Shown one piece after another: positions 35,401 to 44,256 of a stretch of 64,000 nucleotides of DNA. A program made the position numbers and the translations under genes. Source of the DNA: Acidipila sp. EB88 (GTDB lineage: Bacteria > Acidobacteriota > Terriglobia > Terriglobales > Acidobacteriaceae); NCBI RefSeq assembly GCF_003858395.1, contig NZ_QWEV01000005.1, positions 1,922,001 through 1,986,000 on the forward strand. Reading direction: 5' to 3'. The notes under the pieces were generated by a model, which worked only from the letters and a program-made list of their open reading frames with translations, was not told the origin of the DNA and searched no databases. How positions within the stretch are numbered: position 1 is the first letter of the stretch; each line of letters begins with the position of its first letter.

Positions 35401-37880
35401 CACCCGCAGGGTTGACCGTCACCGCCAACAATGCGACGCGGACCTACGGAGCGACCAATCCGCAGTTCTCGGGGTCTATTACAGGTGCCGTAAATGGCGA
35501 CGTCCTGACAGAGTCCTTCACCACGCCCGCTACCGCGGCATCCCCCGTCTCGACGTATCCGATCGTTCCGAACGCTTCGGGCGCCAGCGCAGCAAACTAC
35601 ACGCAGACCGTTGTGAATGGCGCGTTGACGGTATCTCCTGCTTCCCTTGCTGTGAGCGCCAACGACGCCACGCGCACTTACGGCTCGCCCAATCCCGTCT
35701 TCACCGGCGCTGTCAGCGGAGCAGTGAACGGAGACGCCTTCACCACTTCGTTCACCACCACGGCGACGGCTTCTTCCCCGGTCGCGACGTACCCGATCGT
35801 ACCCAGCGCGAGCGGACCTGGAGCCGCAAACTACACCCAGACAGTCACCAACGGAACGCTCACCGTTTCGCCTGCGGCCCTGGCACTGAAAGCCAGCGAT
35901 GCGACGCGCACGTATGGCGCTGCCAACCCCACGTTTACTGGCTCGATCACGGGCGCTGTGAACGGAGATAGCTTCACGCCCTCCTTCACCACCGCGGCAA
36001 CAGCGGGGTCGCCGGTGGCAACCTACGCGATTGTGCCGAGTGCCGCGGGAGCCAACCTCGCGAACTATTCCCAGTCGATCACCAATGGAACGCTGACTGT
36101 TTCGCCCGCCGCACTGGCGCTTGAAGCGGACGACGTGAGTCGCGTCTATGGCACCCCGAACCCCGTACTTACCGGCACCATCAAGGGGCTGGTTGGCGGA
36201 GACGTGCTGACGGAAAGCTACTCGACGCCGGCAACGCAGGCCTCACCCGTGGGAACGTACAGCATCACGCCCTCGGTAAGCGGCGCAGCGATTGCAAACT
36301 ACACTTCAACGGTCCAGCCCGGGCGTCTCACCATCACAGCTGCCGCTCTGCAGATCACCGCCGACAGTGTGAGCCGCGCTTACGGCACGCCCAACCCAGG
36401 CTTCACCGGCAAGATCATCGGCGCTGTGGCCGGCGATGCTTTGTCGGAACAGTTCGCCACCACTGCCACCACTGCCACGGCGCCCGGGACGTATTCGATT
36501 GTGCCCACGCTCGTGGGTGACGCCGGCGCCAATTACCAGGTCGCAATTTCAAATGGCGTGCTCACCATCACGGCTCCGCCCCTCACGGTGACAGCCGCTG
36601 ACGCGACCCGTGTCTATGGCTCAGCAAATCCCGCCTTCAGTGGAACGGTGGTCGGTGCGGCCAATGGTGACAGCTTCACCGAGACCTTCACCACGTCCGC
36701 GACGGCACAATCCGGCGTCGGCTCTTACCCGATCCTCCCTGCCGCGCATGGCAACACTCTGCAGGATTACCAGGTGACTCCTGTAAGCGGGCAGCTCGTG
36801 ATCACGCCTGCTCCCCTGCAGGTACAGGTAGCACCCGCTGCGAGGACGTACGGTGCCGCCAATCCTCAGCTCACAGGCAGCGTCAGCGGGCTGGTCAACA
36901 ATGAAGCAGTGCAGGTGATATACAGCACTCCGGCCAGCGCGAGTGAACCGGTGGGTCAGTATCCCATCATCGCCACGGCGCAGGGCAGTGCGCTCAACAA
37001 CTACACCGTGAGCATCGTGCCCAGCACCATCACCATTGCCAAGGCAGCCACCGCCACCACCATGCACGAGGCGCCAAACACCGCGGCGCAGGATGGCTCC
37101 ATCCTGCTGACGGCCCAGGTCGCCTCCTCTACCACCGGCACTCCCACGGGGTTGGTTCGCTTCTACGACGGCAAAACGCTGCTCGGGGAAACTGCGATCA
37201 CCAGCGGCGTCGCTCAACTCACAGCACTGCCCGCGTACTGGAACGCAGCCAACCCATTGGTTGCCGTGTACCAGGGCGACAGCAACTTCCTGCCCAGCTC
37301 TTCGGATGAACTGCCGCTGGCGCTCAGCACCGCGGGCTTCTGGTTGAAGCCGATGCCCAACACAGCGGCGCCCCAGGTGGCGAGCGGCGGCTCGGTGAAC
37401 CTGTCCTTCATGGCTGGCCCGGGCACCGCCGGCATCTACCCAGGGGTCGTCACCTTTTCCGTGTCTGGTTTGCCGCAGGGTGCCACCGGCGTCTTCTCGC
37501 CGGCAACGCTGCCGGCAGATGGCGGGGAACACGCAGTTTCTCTGGTCGTGCAGATGCCCGGCCACACCCTCACTGTCTCCTCGCTGCAGAAGCCTCTGCC
37601 GACGCAGCCAGGATCCATCCGGATGGCAGGGGCGGCCATGGCGCTGATGCTTCTTCCTCTGGTGGGCGCAACCCGGCTTCGCAAGGCGGGACGCGGCCTG
37701 GTACTGACCGCGCTGCTTCTTGCCGGGGCGTTCTCGGCAACCAGCTTTCTGACTGGCTGCGGTTTTTCCGCAGAGACGCGAACCGTTGACACGCCGCAGA
37801 CCTACCCCCTCGTGATCACCATGGAAAGCGCGGGCACAACACAAACAGCAACTGCCACACTCACAGTGACAAAACAGTAG
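32439..37880 (+). CDS. Giant repeat surface protein (NHL propellers plus MBG/Ig repeats)
   Basis: The 1813-residue product has a possible signal region (two hydrophobic stretches, residues 1-16 and 53-70; ATG 32595 is an alternative start). Six NHL-like repeats follow at about 75-335, then a beta-sandwich, six more NHL repeats (about 445-700), a choice-of-anchor-like domain and an Ig-like domain. Eight MBG repeats of about 78 residues span about 912-1532, then further Ig-like domains. The C-terminus has two hydrophobic segments around an RLRKAGRG turn, LTGCG near 1770, and a 40-residue tail. It is probably secreted or surface-bound and adhesive; ligand unknown. Confidence 0.8.
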   Translation: MASFALLAFILTLALLPRLRGALPLTPPRFPTISSDWRSRFASLRARGAASGMQLTLLLGTAALTAQAQTASFSGAIQTLATGISNPYGLAVDASGNVFLPDTRNNVVKEIVAAGGYTTMINIGTGFSGPTGIAIDNSGNLYIADSGNHAVKEVLASGGYTTIKSLATGFTLPAGVALNASGDIFVADYSASTVKEITAASSYKTVNTVGSGFKNPAGIALDTSGNLFVADSGNNVVKEVMAAGGYTTVKTVGSGFSLPLGIVLDSSNNFYVADCANHLVKEVFASGGYTTFKTVGVGFSAPGGMALDLSGNVYVTDVSSAVLKQVMPPGGNFGPIAVGSKSAGSVSLAFTFTAAGTLGSAPAVLTQGTPGLDFADAKSGTCTTNGTTHTYAVGESCTVDVSFTPGAPGDRFGAATLRTSAGALVATGYVQGNGVAPKVSFSPGTVSTVLKGLINPRGIASDGAGNLYILNTDNMQAVKLSASGAAAATLINQSTLDWPLGIAVDGAGNVYIDDTYHSRILKEVPLNGSYQESVVISQGLDYPEGLAVDGAGRVYIADTGSGHVLLETPTGTGSYTLTQLPFSGLVQHHGIAVDGQGNLYIADTGNNRILKETLLAGVYTQSVVPTSALNFPREVVVDASGSLYLADAQHNRLLKESLVNGAYSESVLYKTGGELDSVAIDQNGNVYFTDTTAGNILKLDMADSPSLQFPSTTVGQSSADQAVSLQNIGNSTLQFPEPSSGSNPAISANFSIDSSPGNECVSNKLSLDQGDSCSLTMYFAPTATGALQGNLVVSDTSLNAVASLQALTLTGTATAVPVTLALSAPTTATYGNPVQVVASLQAGSSQGSLSGGSVAFADQTSPFGTQTVSNGTATQSYLAPAVGSFTLFGNYTPASSNDTKASAQTTIKITAAPLNVAAINATRTYGAANPQFAGSITGAVAGDSFTEAFQTPATAASAVASYKIVPSASGANLANYAQNIQNGVLQVTPAGLTVTANNATRTYGATNPQFSGSITGAVNGDVLTESFTTPATAASPVSTYPIVPNASGASAANYTQTVVNGALTVSPASLAVSANDATRTYGSPNPVFTGAVSGAVNGDAFTTSFTTTATASSPVATYPIVPSASGPGAANYTQTVTNGTLTVSPAALALKASDATRTYGAANPTFTGSITGAVNGDSFTPSFTTAATAGSPVATYAIVPSAAGANLANYSQSITNGTLTVSPAALALEADDVSRVYGTPNPVLTGTIKGLVGGDVLTESYSTPATQASPVGTYSITPSVSGAAIANYTSTVQPGRLTITAAALQITADSVSRAYGTPNPGFTGKIIGAVAGDALSEQFATTATTATAPGTYSIVPTLVGDAGANYQVAISNGVLTITAPPLTVTAADATRVYGSANPAFSGTVVGAANGDSFTETFTTSATAQSGVGSYPILPAAHGNTLQDYQVTPVSGQLVITPAPLQVQVAPAARTYGAANPQLTGSVSGLVNNEAVQVIYSTPASASEPVGQYPIIATAQGSALNNYTVSIVPSTITIAKAATATTMHEAPNTAAQDGSILLTAQVASSTTGTPTGLVRFYDGKTLLGETAITSGVAQLTALPAYWNAANPLVAVYQGDSNFLPSSSDELPLALSTAGFWLKPMPNTAAPQVASGGSVNLSFMAGPGTAGIYPGVVTFSVSGLPQGATGVFSPATLPADGGEHAVSLVVQMPGHTLTVSSLQKPLPTQPGSIRMAGAAMALMLLPLVGATRLRKAGRGLVLTALLLAGAFSATSFLTGCGFSAETRTVDTPQTYPLVITMESAGTTQTATATLTVTKQ
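35179..37035 (+). repeat. Eight tandem MBG-domain repeats inside the giant protein
   Basis: Units of about 234 nt encode copies of a pattern. Each copy starts around ATRTYGAANPxFxGSITGAV, continues with GDxFTxxFTTxATxxSPVxTY, then PIVPSASGxxxANYTQT and NGxLTVSPA. Copies 1-4 are most alike; copies 5-8 are more diverged. No reading-frame break is visible. Such arrays evolve by duplication and recombination. Confidence 0.85.
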
Positions 37881-37890
37881 GCAGGCAAAG

Positions 37891-37925
37891 AAAAGGCCGG
37901 CTGCGCGAGCAGCCGGCCTTTTCTG
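37891..37925. terminator. Bidirectional terminator between the giant gene and asnS
   Basis: A perfect 14-bp stem, AAAAGGCCGGCTGC / GCAGCCGGCCTTTT, with loop GCGA lies between convergent genes. Confidence 0.9.
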
Positions 37926-37937
37926 TTCCCACACTTT

Positions 37938-39320
37938 TTACGGATACATCCGGTTGAGGGTGCGCGCAAAAGGGATCGTCTCCCGCACGTGATCCAGCCC
38001 GCAGATCCACGCCACCGCGCGCTCAATACCCATGCCGAACCCTGCGTGCTGCACAGAGCCGTACCGGCGCAGATCGAGATACCACTGGAACGCATCGAGG
38101 GGCAGGTTGTGTTCTTCAATGCGTTGCTTCAGCAGGTCATAGCTTGCAATGCGCTCGGAGCCGCCAATCACCTCGCCGTAGCCCTCCGGAGCAAGCACGT
38201 CCACGCACAGGGCATACCGTGGGTCTTCCGGGTCGGGCTGCATGTAGAACGCTTTCACCGCAGCAGGGTAGCGATGCACCATGACCGGTCGATCAAACTG
38301 CGCGGAAAGCCATGTCTCGTCAGGCGAACCAAAATCATTGCCATACTCGAACGGCTGCTCGAGCTCACCGCGAGCATGCGCCTCGTTCAGCATGCGCACA
38401 GCTTCGTCATAGCGCAGGCGCGGAAAGGGAGCCTTGATCGTTGCGAGCTTGGTCACGTCGCGGCCTGTCAGCACAAGGTCGGCATGGCGGCGCGTAAGCA
38501 CCCGATCGACAATAAAGGAGATGAAGTTCTCTGCCAGCTCCATCAGTTCATCCAGGCCGGCGTAGGCCATCTCCGGTTCCACCATCCAGAACTCGGTAAG
38601 GTGCCGCCGTGTCTTCGACTTCTCCGCGCGAAAAGTCGGTCCAAAGGAGTAGACCTTACCCAGCGCGAGCGCCGTGCTCTCGATATACAGCTGGCCGCTC
38701 TGCGTCAGAAACGCTTCGTCGCCGAAGTACTCCACCGGGAAGAGCGTGCTGGTGCCTTCGCATGCCGCCGGCGTCAGGATCGGCGGGTCGGTAAGTGTGA
38801 ATCCCTGCTCGTCCAGGAAATCACGCGCTGCCTTGATGATCTCTGCACGAATGCGCAGGATCGCCGACTGGCGCGGCGTGCGGATCCACAGGTGCCGATT
38901 CTCCATCAGGAAGTCGACACCATGCTCCTTGAGCGAGATGGGAAAGGGTGCATCCTCGGCCACGCGCTGCTGGACCTCGATATCCTCGACGTCCAGCTCG
39001 AAGCCACCGGGAGCCCGCTTGTCGGCGCGCACCTTGCCGCGCACAATCACGCTTGATTCCTGGGTCAGTCCCTTGATCGCCTCGAACACCTCCGGACGAA
39101 CCGCGGCCTTGGGCACGATGCCCTGGATGGTCCCGGAGCCATCGCGAAAGATCGGGAACAGCAGCTTGCCGCTTTCGCGCAGGTTGTACAGCCACCCGCG
39201 CAGGGTCACTGTTTCGCCCTCATGCCGCCCGATTGCAGCGATCGTGCTCAGCTGCGCCGATGCGCCTGCTGCCGTGCTCTCCTGCGTATCCGCCGTCAGC
39301 GCCTTGTCTTGCTCTGTCAT
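37938..39320 (-). CDS. asnS: Asparaginyl-tRNA synthetase
   Basis: AsnS charges tRNA-Asn. The 460-residue class II synthetase has an N-terminal anticodon-binding OB fold ([20 protein letters not shown]) and motif 2 [21 protein letters not shown]-terminal [12 protein letters not shown] and [18 protein letters not shown] complete it. Its presence means asparagine is attached directly, although tRNA-dependent amidation could also exist elsewhere. An AGGAGAGGACAG-type site precedes the ATG. It is followed by the terminator shared with the giant gene. Confidence 0.95.
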   Translation of the reverse strand: MTEQDKALTADTQESTAAGASAQLSTIAAIGRHEGETVTLRGWLYNLRESGKLLFPIFRDGSGTIQGIVPKAAVRPEVFEAIKGLTQESSVIVRGKVRADKRAPGGFELDVEDIEVQQRVAEDAPFPISLKEHGVDFLMENRHLWIRTPRQSAILRIRAEIIKAARDFLDEQGFTLTDPPILTPAACEGTSTLFPVEYFGDEAFLTQSGQLYIESTALALGKVYSFGPTFRAEKSKTRRHLTEFWMVEPEMAYAGLDELMELAENFISFIVDRVLTRRHADLVLTGRDVTKLATIKAPFPRLRYDEAVRMLNEAHARGELEQPFEYGNDFGSPDETWLSAQFDRPVMVHRYPAAVKAFYMQPDPEDPRYALCVDVLAPEGYGEVIGGSERIASYDLLKQRIEEHNLPLDAFQWYLDLRRYGSVQHAGFGMGIERAVAWICGLDHVRETIPFARTLNRMYP

Positions 39321-39341
39321 GCTGCTGTCCTCTCCTGGGGG

Positions 39342-40178
39342 CTAGTGCTGGGCCGCGCCATCAAAAGCAGCAAAGGCAGCCTTGGCCCGTTCCACAACCA
39401 GCGCGACATCCGTGCCGTAACCATGGTGGATCTCAAGGATGCCGGCCGGCTGCTGCTGTGCTTTGGCAAGCCCTGCCAGCGCGGCTGCGAAGTCGATGGT
39501 GCCGTCCCCGGGCCAGAGATGCTCGTCGCGCTCGCCCTTGTTGTCGTGCAGGTGCGCCGTGCGGATGCGCGGGCTCAACGTCTCAATGGCCTGGGCAACG
39601 CCGTCGCCAAGGTGCGCGTGCCCTACGTCCAGGCAGACGCCAATGTCGTCCAGGTGCCCTACGTTCAGGATCTCCAGCAGGTGTGCGGGCGTGGTCACTT
39701 CATTCTGGATGTTCTCGACGAGCAGGCGAACGCCCAGTGGGCGTGCATAGGTCTGCAGGTGCTCAAGCGCCGTCAGGGCATCTTCGAGGGTGCGCGCGCT
39801 CCAGCTATCCCCGCGGTCGCCCAGGTGCAGCACCAGGTGCTTGAACGGAATCTGCTCGGCGACTTCAAGTGCCCGCTTGACTTCGTCCATCGCGTCGATC
39901 CGGCGCGATTTGTCCTGGTGCACGACATTGACGGACGGCTCACCGCCCCGTCCGGAGTCGCGGTCGCTGTACAGCGGCGCGTGCATGGAGAACAGCTCCA
40001 CGGGGTTGGCGCGAAACCAGTCGCCGATCTCGCGGAGGGAAGACGGGTCGGTGTAGTCGAAGTGTTCACGGGCGGCGAAGATCTCGATGCCGGCGGTGCC
40101 GGTGCGGGCCAGCGTGTCGAGAAGGCCAGGATGCAGCCGTGAACGAAGAAAAACGTGTGTCGAAATTACTTTCAGCAT
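39342..40178 (-). CDS. Sugar phosphate isomerase/epimerase-like TIM-barrel protein
   Basis: The 278-residue product has the Xylose isomerase-like/AP endonuclease 2 TIM barrel plan. RTGTAGIEIFAAREHFDYTD lies near the N-terminus. The metal-binding type motifs are LVLHLGDRGDSW, LLVENIQNEV, GVCLDVGHAHLGDG and TAHLHDNKG. Family members isomerise sugars or act as endonucleases; the reaction here is not known. It is 21 nt upstream of asnS on the same strand. Confidence 0.82.
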   Translation of the reverse strand: MLKVISTHVFLRSRLHPGLLDTLARTGTAGIEIFAAREHFDYTDPSSLREIGDWFRANPVELFSMHAPLYSDRDSGRGGEPSVNVVHQDKSRRIDAMDEVKRALEVAEQIPFKHLVLHLGDRGDSWSARTLEDALTALEHLQTYARPLGVRLLVENIQNEVTTPAHLLEILNVGHLDDIGVCLDVGHAHLGDGVAQAIETLSPRIRTAHLHDNKGERDEHLWPGDGTIDFAAALAGLAKAQQQPAGILEIHHGYGTDVALVVERAKAAFAAFDGAAQH

Positions 40179-40312
40179 GAGTCGGAAGGAAGTCCCGCCC
40201 CTATCTTCTCATCCCGGGTTGCAGCGCCCGCAACCATCCGAGACCGTTCATGGAACCACTTTTCACTTCATCGCGTGGCGGAAGGGGGCGGGCCAGCACT
40301 CGATGCGGCGCA

Positions 40313-40687
40313 CTACGCGCCGGGCGTGCCCTGGTGAAAGAGCATCTGCCAGCGACCTTCACGGTAAAGCCACACGGAAGACCGGTGGGTTCTTGTGCCA
40401 TCCTTCGCGATACTCACGTAGGTAGCCAGCGCTGCTTCCGGTCCCAGAGGGGTGGCGGCGAACTGCTCCATGCGGATGCTTGCGGGCGCCTCCTGCTCCA
40501 GCAGGTCCAGAATCTGATCGCGAGTGTACACGCGTCCGCTCCGGCCCACCTCCCGGAACTCCTCGGTCAGCAGCGCCGTCACCGCGCTTCGCTGCTTGCG
40601 CACCGCCGGGTCGAGGAGCCGCTCCTCCAGGCCAGCGAGCGCCTGGCACAGCGTGGCATGAGTGGGTTGCTTTCCGTTTTGGGTCAT
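40313..40687 (-). CDS. DUF4440/SnoaL-like small protein
   Basis: The 124-residue product has the NTF2-like fold signature: ERLLDPAVRKQRSAVTALLT, then FREVGRSGRVYTRDQILDLL, and a final RSSVWLYREGRWQMLFHQGT. Such proteins are often small enzymes or ligand binders; the function is unknown. The start is taken at ATG 40687, which gives the usual family length, though no strong ribosome site is visible. Confidence 0.8.
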   Translation of the reverse strand: MTQNGKQPTHATLCQALAGLEERLLDPAVRKQRSAVTALLTEEFREVGRSGRVYTRDQILDLLEQEAPASIRMEQFAATPLGPEAALATYVSIAKDGTRTHRSSVWLYREGRWQMLFHQGTPGA

Positions 40688-40976
40688 GGGGAGCAGCCTG
40701 CAGCCTTTCCAAGATATCGCCAGTCGTCCCGCCGTCCTCCGCAAGCTGAGGCCGCTGACCGCGACTGCTTCCGGGCAGATACCCGCACGGTGAGAGCCGG
40801 CGGCCGCAACGGTCGTCAGATACGAGGCAGTGTAGCGGCAACCAAGCTGGCATGGCGGCCTGGATCTTCGTTTTCGCCACCAGGTGGCGCATCTCGACCC
40901 GGCCAGAGCTCCCCGCGTGCTCGCGGGAGCTCGGGCGCCGGGCCTGCATGCGGGCACGATCCGCAGCCTCGCCCGC

Positions 40977-40982
40977 TACACT
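40977..40982 (+). promoter_or_regulatory. -10-like box directly before ispE
   Basis: TACACT ends 6 nt before ATG 40989 and there is no ribosome site, so ispE may be transcribed without a leader. TACACT also appears ahead of the metE riboswitch and the YIP1 gene. Confidence 0.45.
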
Positions 40983-40988
40983 GTGGCG

Positions 40989-42077
40989 ATGCCGGTCACA
41001 CTTCGTTCCCATGCCAAGGTCAACCTGGGGCTGGCCATCGGACCCACCCGGCCCGACGGCTTCCACGCGCTTGCGACGCTGTACCAGACGATCGAAGCGC
41101 ATGACCTGTTGACTCTTTCCGTCACGCGTGACGGAAAGGGTGCCAACCCAGTCCGGCTCACCGCCACGGACCGGCGCATCCCGCTCGACGGCCGCAACAC
41201 AGTCGCGAGGATGCTCACGGCGGCCCTTGCCTTCCCCGGGCGCGAAGGCCTTACCGTGAGGGTGCATATCGACAAGCGCCTGCCAATCCAGGGCGGCCTT
41301 GGTGGCGGCTCCGGCAATGCCGCCGCCGCGCTGGTTGGCCTGGAGCGCGAACTGCAGCGGCAGGGGCTTGCTGCACCGCTTGCCGGACGCGACCGCCTCC
41401 GCCTCGCCGAGGAAGTCGGCTCCGATGTGCCGCTGTTCCTGCTGGGCGGCACGGTGCTCGGGGTCGGCCGCGGCGAAGAAGTTGTACCGCTGCCCGACGC
41501 CGGCGACCTCCCGGCAGTGGTGGCGCTGCCTGCGGAAGGGGTCTCGACGCCCGCGGCATTTCGCGCCTGGGACGAAGGCCTCGCAGCCCAGGGTTTGACC
41601 GCAGCCCAGATCGCCGATAGACTCAAGGAGTTGAGTCGAGCTCTCGCAGCAGCATGGTGTGAGCAGCACGCAACCGGTGTTTTTTCTCCCCATCCGCAGT
41701 CCCCGGCATCGCCCGGCATGGTTGCACCAGGGAGCAGAGACCTAGCGGGAACCTTGCTTTCCACGCTTGTCCAGACCGGGATACTCCTAAACGACTTTGA
41801 ACAGGTCGTCTTCCGGCAGCATCCCCTTCTTGAACAAATCAAGCGTGTGATCGCAGGCACTCCTGCGAACGGGCAGTTCGACGCCGCGGCATCAGCAAGC
41901 GAAGCAGTGTACTGCGCGCTTTCGGGTTCGGGGTCGGCTGTGTTCGGTCTGTACGCTTCGCCGGATGCGGCAGATGCGGCAGCCGGGCGACTCAATCGGC
42001 TTGGCATTCGTGCTCTGCGCACGCGCACTCTGGGGCGCGCCGAGTACTGGTCAGGCATGGTGGTGCACGAAGAGTAG
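40989..42077 (+). CDS. ispE: 4-diphosphocytidyl-2-C-methyl-D-erythritol kinase
   Basis: IspE is the ATP-dependent kinase of the non-mevalonate isoprenoid pathway. The 362-residue GHMP kinase starts MPVTLRSHAKVNLGLAIGPT. It has the ATP-binding motif PIQGGLGGGSGNAAAALVGL and a C-terminal ALSGSGSAVFGLYASPDA. At 362 residues it is longer than typical IspE (about 280-300), with extra residues in the middle (around 215-275). The tRNA-Gln gene follows after 69 nt. Confidence 0.93.
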   Translation: MPVTLRSHAKVNLGLAIGPTRPDGFHALATLYQTIEAHDLLTLSVTRDGKGANPVRLTATDRRIPLDGRNTVARMLTAALAFPGREGLTVRVHIDKRLPIQGGLGGGSGNAAAALVGLERELQRQGLAAPLAGRDRLRLAEEVGSDVPLFLLGGTVLGVGRGEEVVPLPDAGDLPAVVALPAEGVSTPAAFRAWDEGLAAQGLTAAQIADRLKELSRALAAAWCEQHATGVFSPHPQSPASPGMVAPGSRDLAGTLLSTLVQTGILLNDFEQVVFRQHPLLEQIKRVIAGTPANGQFDAAASASEAVYCALSGSGSAVFGLYASPDAADAAAGRLNRLGIRALRTRTLGRAEYWSGMVVHEE

Positions 42078-42146
42078 AGCGACAGAGTAAGGCAACAGGC
42101 TACGGCTAAGAGGATTTGCCCCGCATAAACAGGCGGGTAGGTTTTT

Positions 42147-42220
42147 TGGGCGATCGACTAATGGTAGGTCAAGTGCCTTTGACGCACTTTGTCTAGGTTC
42201 GAATCCTAGTCGCCCAGCCA
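42147..42220 (+). tRNA. tRNA-Gln (anticodon TTG)
   Basis: A full cloverleaf can be read. The acceptor arms TGGGCGA and TCGCCCA pair. The D-arm is GACTAATGGTAGGTC. The anticodon stem AGTGC/GCACT encloses loop CTTTGAC with anticodon TTG at 42179-42181. The T-arm is CTAGGTTCGAATCCTAG. CCA is encoded at 42218-42220. It reads CAA (and CAG by wobble). Confidence 0.95.
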
Positions 42221-42403
42221 GTTTGGGAACAGCAACTCGGATGTACCAGAAAAGCGACGGAAGCAACAGAAGCAATCTGGAGCTGTCAGAGGAACACACA
42301 GCAACAGCGCCATGGCGGGCAACGGCAAAGCGGCCGGTTCCCCGGGATGGTGAAGTGGATAGCCAGCGAGCGAGGATAACCAGCCTCGCGACAGGGTGAT
42401 TGC

Positions 42404-43468
42404 ATGAAGCAGAGCGTGGAGTCAGCAAAAGCAGAGGATGGAATGCACGCGCCCGAAACCACGGGGCGTGACGGACATGGCAGCCACAAGGCTGCGGGGG
42501 ATCGCAAACGAGGTTCCCGCCTTCGCGAAGACAAGCGTTTCCGGATCTTTTCCGGCAGCGCCAATCCCGAGCTCGCAGCCAAAATCTGCGAACACATCGG
42601 GGTGCCACTCGGGGAAACCCGGATCCAGCGCTTTGCCGATGGCGAAATGCACTTCCAGCTTCTGGAAAACGTCCGCGGCGCGGATGTTTTTCTGGTGCAG
42701 CCTACTTCGAATCCGGTGGATCGCCACCTGGTAGAGCTGCTCATCATGATCGACGCGTTGAAGCGTGCCTCCGCAGGGCGCATCACCGTGGTGGTTCCGT
42801 ATTACGGCTACGCACGGCAGGACAGAAAAGACCGCCCGCGCGTTGCCATCTCGTCCAAGCTCGTTGCCGACCTTGTGACAACAGCCGGTGCAAACCGTGC
42901 GCTGCTCATGGATCTCCATGCCGCGCAGATCCAGGGGTTCTTCAACATCCCCGTGGATCACCTGTTTGCCAGCCCGGTGATGGTCAGTTATTTCCGCGAG
43001 CTCCAGCTGCCAAATCTGACAGTGGTGTCTCCGGATGCAGGTGGTGTGGAGAGGGCGCGCTTTTTCGCGACCAAGATGGGAGCGCCGCTGGCCATTGTGG
43101 ACAAGCGGCGCACCGATATCAACGTGACCGAGGTGATGCATGTCATCGGCGATGTACGCGGGCAGACCTGCCTGATCATCGACGACATCGTGGACACCGC
43201 GGGCACGCTGGTCAAGACAGTAGATGCACTGCTCGCGCAGGGTGCGGTTGCGGTCTATGCCTGTGCGTCGCATGCCGTGCTTTCCGGCCCCGCGGTCGAG
43301 CGCATCGCCAACTCCCGGTTGAAGGAGCTGGTGGTGAGTGACTCGATTCCGCTGTCGGAGAACGCGCAGGCGCAGAACAAGATCAAGGTGCGTTCCATTG
43401 CCGGGCTTCTGGGTGCGGCGATTGAAAGCATTCACATGGAAACCAGCGTCAGCACGCTGTTCAGCTAA
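42404..43468 (+). CDS. prs: Ribose-phosphate pyrophosphokinase
   Basis: Prs makes PRPP from ribose 5-phosphate and ATP. The 354-residue product has DLHAAQIQGFFNIPVDHLFA, DAGGVERARFFATKMGAPLA and the PRPP loop TCLIIDDIVDTAGTLVKT. It is about 40 residues longer than usual at the N-terminus (MKQSVESAKAEDGMHAPETT). A second ATG at 42443 with a GCAGAGGA site could be the true start. The 183 nt before it, after the tRNA, hold no ORF I can support. It heads the rplY-pth-rpsF-rpsR-rplI stretch. Confidence 0.94.
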   Translation: MKQSVESAKAEDGMHAPETTGRDGHGSHKAAGDRKRGSRLREDKRFRIFSGSANPELAAKICEHIGVPLGETRIQRFADGEMHFQLLENVRGADVFLVQPTSNPVDRHLVELLIMIDALKRASAGRITVVVPYYGYARQDRKDRPRVAISSKLVADLVTTAGANRALLMDLHAAQIQGFFNIPVDHLFASPVMVSYFRELQLPNLTVVSPDAGGVERARFFATKMGAPLAIVDKRRTDINVTEVMHVIGDVRGQTCLIIDDIVDTAGTLVKTVDALLAQGAVAVYACASHAVLSGPAVERIANSRLKELVVSDSIPLSENAQAQNKIKVRSIAGLLGAAIESIHMETSVSTLFS

Positions 43469-43581
43469 CAACGCACCGCGTTGCATGGCTGAAGCAGTAC
43501 TCGGCTGACGTCGAACAAAGGGAGCGGCAAGCCCGGGCATGAAGCCCGGGCACTGTGCCCGAAAGGACAGGGAAGGCAAGC

Positions 43582-44250
43582 ATGGCAGCGAACGAAGTGG
43601 TAACCGCAGTAGTCCGCGAAGGCAAGTTCAACAAGAATGCAGCACGGCGTGTACGGGTAGCGGGCAAGCTGCCCGGCGTGGTGTACGGCGCCAAGGAAGC
43701 GGCCGTGGCCGTGGAGCTCGACCCCAAGCAGATGCTGCGCATCCTGCACTCGGATACTGGACACAACACCATCTTCGACCTGGACGTTGCGGGCGCCAAG
43801 GCCAAGGCCATGATCGTCGACTGGCAGTTTGAGCCCATCCGTGACCGCCTGATCCATGTGGACCTGAAGCGCATTGCGCTTGACGTGGCCATGCATGCGG
43901 AAGTGCCGGTTGTGCTTGTCGGCACCGCGTTCGGCGTCAAGAACGAGGGCGGCCTGCTCGACCAGGTACTGCGTGAAGTCGAGATCGAGTGCCTCCCGGG
44001 CGACATCCCGAGCTCGATTGAAGTGGATGTCACCCACCTCAAGGTGGGCGACGTGATCCGCGTGGCCGACCTGCCGCACGGCGGCAAGTTCAAGTTCATC
44101 ACCGACGAAGACGCGACCGTGGCTCATCTGGCGATCGTGAAGGAAGACGAAGCGACGGCCGATGCACTGGCCGCAGCCGCGGAGCCGGAAGTCGCAAAGA
44201 AGGGCAAGGGCGACGAAGCAGCTGCTCCTGCAGCCCCGGCAAAGAAGTAA
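43582..44250 (+). CDS. rplY: 50S ribosomal protein L25 (Ctc form)
   Basis: L25 binds 5S rRNA. The 222-residue product has the N-terminal L25 domain (about 1-95, TAVVREGKFNKNAARRVRVA) and the longer C-terminal Ctc domain (VPVVLVGTAFGVKNEGGLLD and HLKVGDVIRVADLPHGG). It ends in an Ala/Lys-rich low-complexity tail. GGAAGG-type site precedes ATG 43582. pth starts 6 nt after its stop. Confidence 0.94.
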   Translation: MAANEVVTAVVREGKFNKNAARRVRVAGKLPGVVYGAKEAAVAVELDPKQMLRILHSDTGHNTIFDLDVAGAKAKAMIVDWQFEPIRDRLIHVDLKRIALDVAMHAEVPVVLVGTAFGVKNEGGLLDQVLREVEIECLPGDIPSSIEVDVTHLKVGDVIRVADLPHGGKFKFITDEDATVAHLAIVKEDEATADALAAAAEPEVAKKGKGDEAAAPAAPAKK

Positions 44251-44256
44251 CAGCAC

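Noticed and set aside
35179..37035. Tandem repeats as a CRISPR-like or satellite array
   Set aside because: The units are about 234 nt, in frame and diverged, and they translate as MBG domains. There are no short identical repeats with unique spacers.
42221..42403. Second tRNA or small ORF between tRNA-Gln and prs
   Set aside because: No cloverleaf can be drawn, and the short frame at 42312 is only about 13 codons without a ribosome site.
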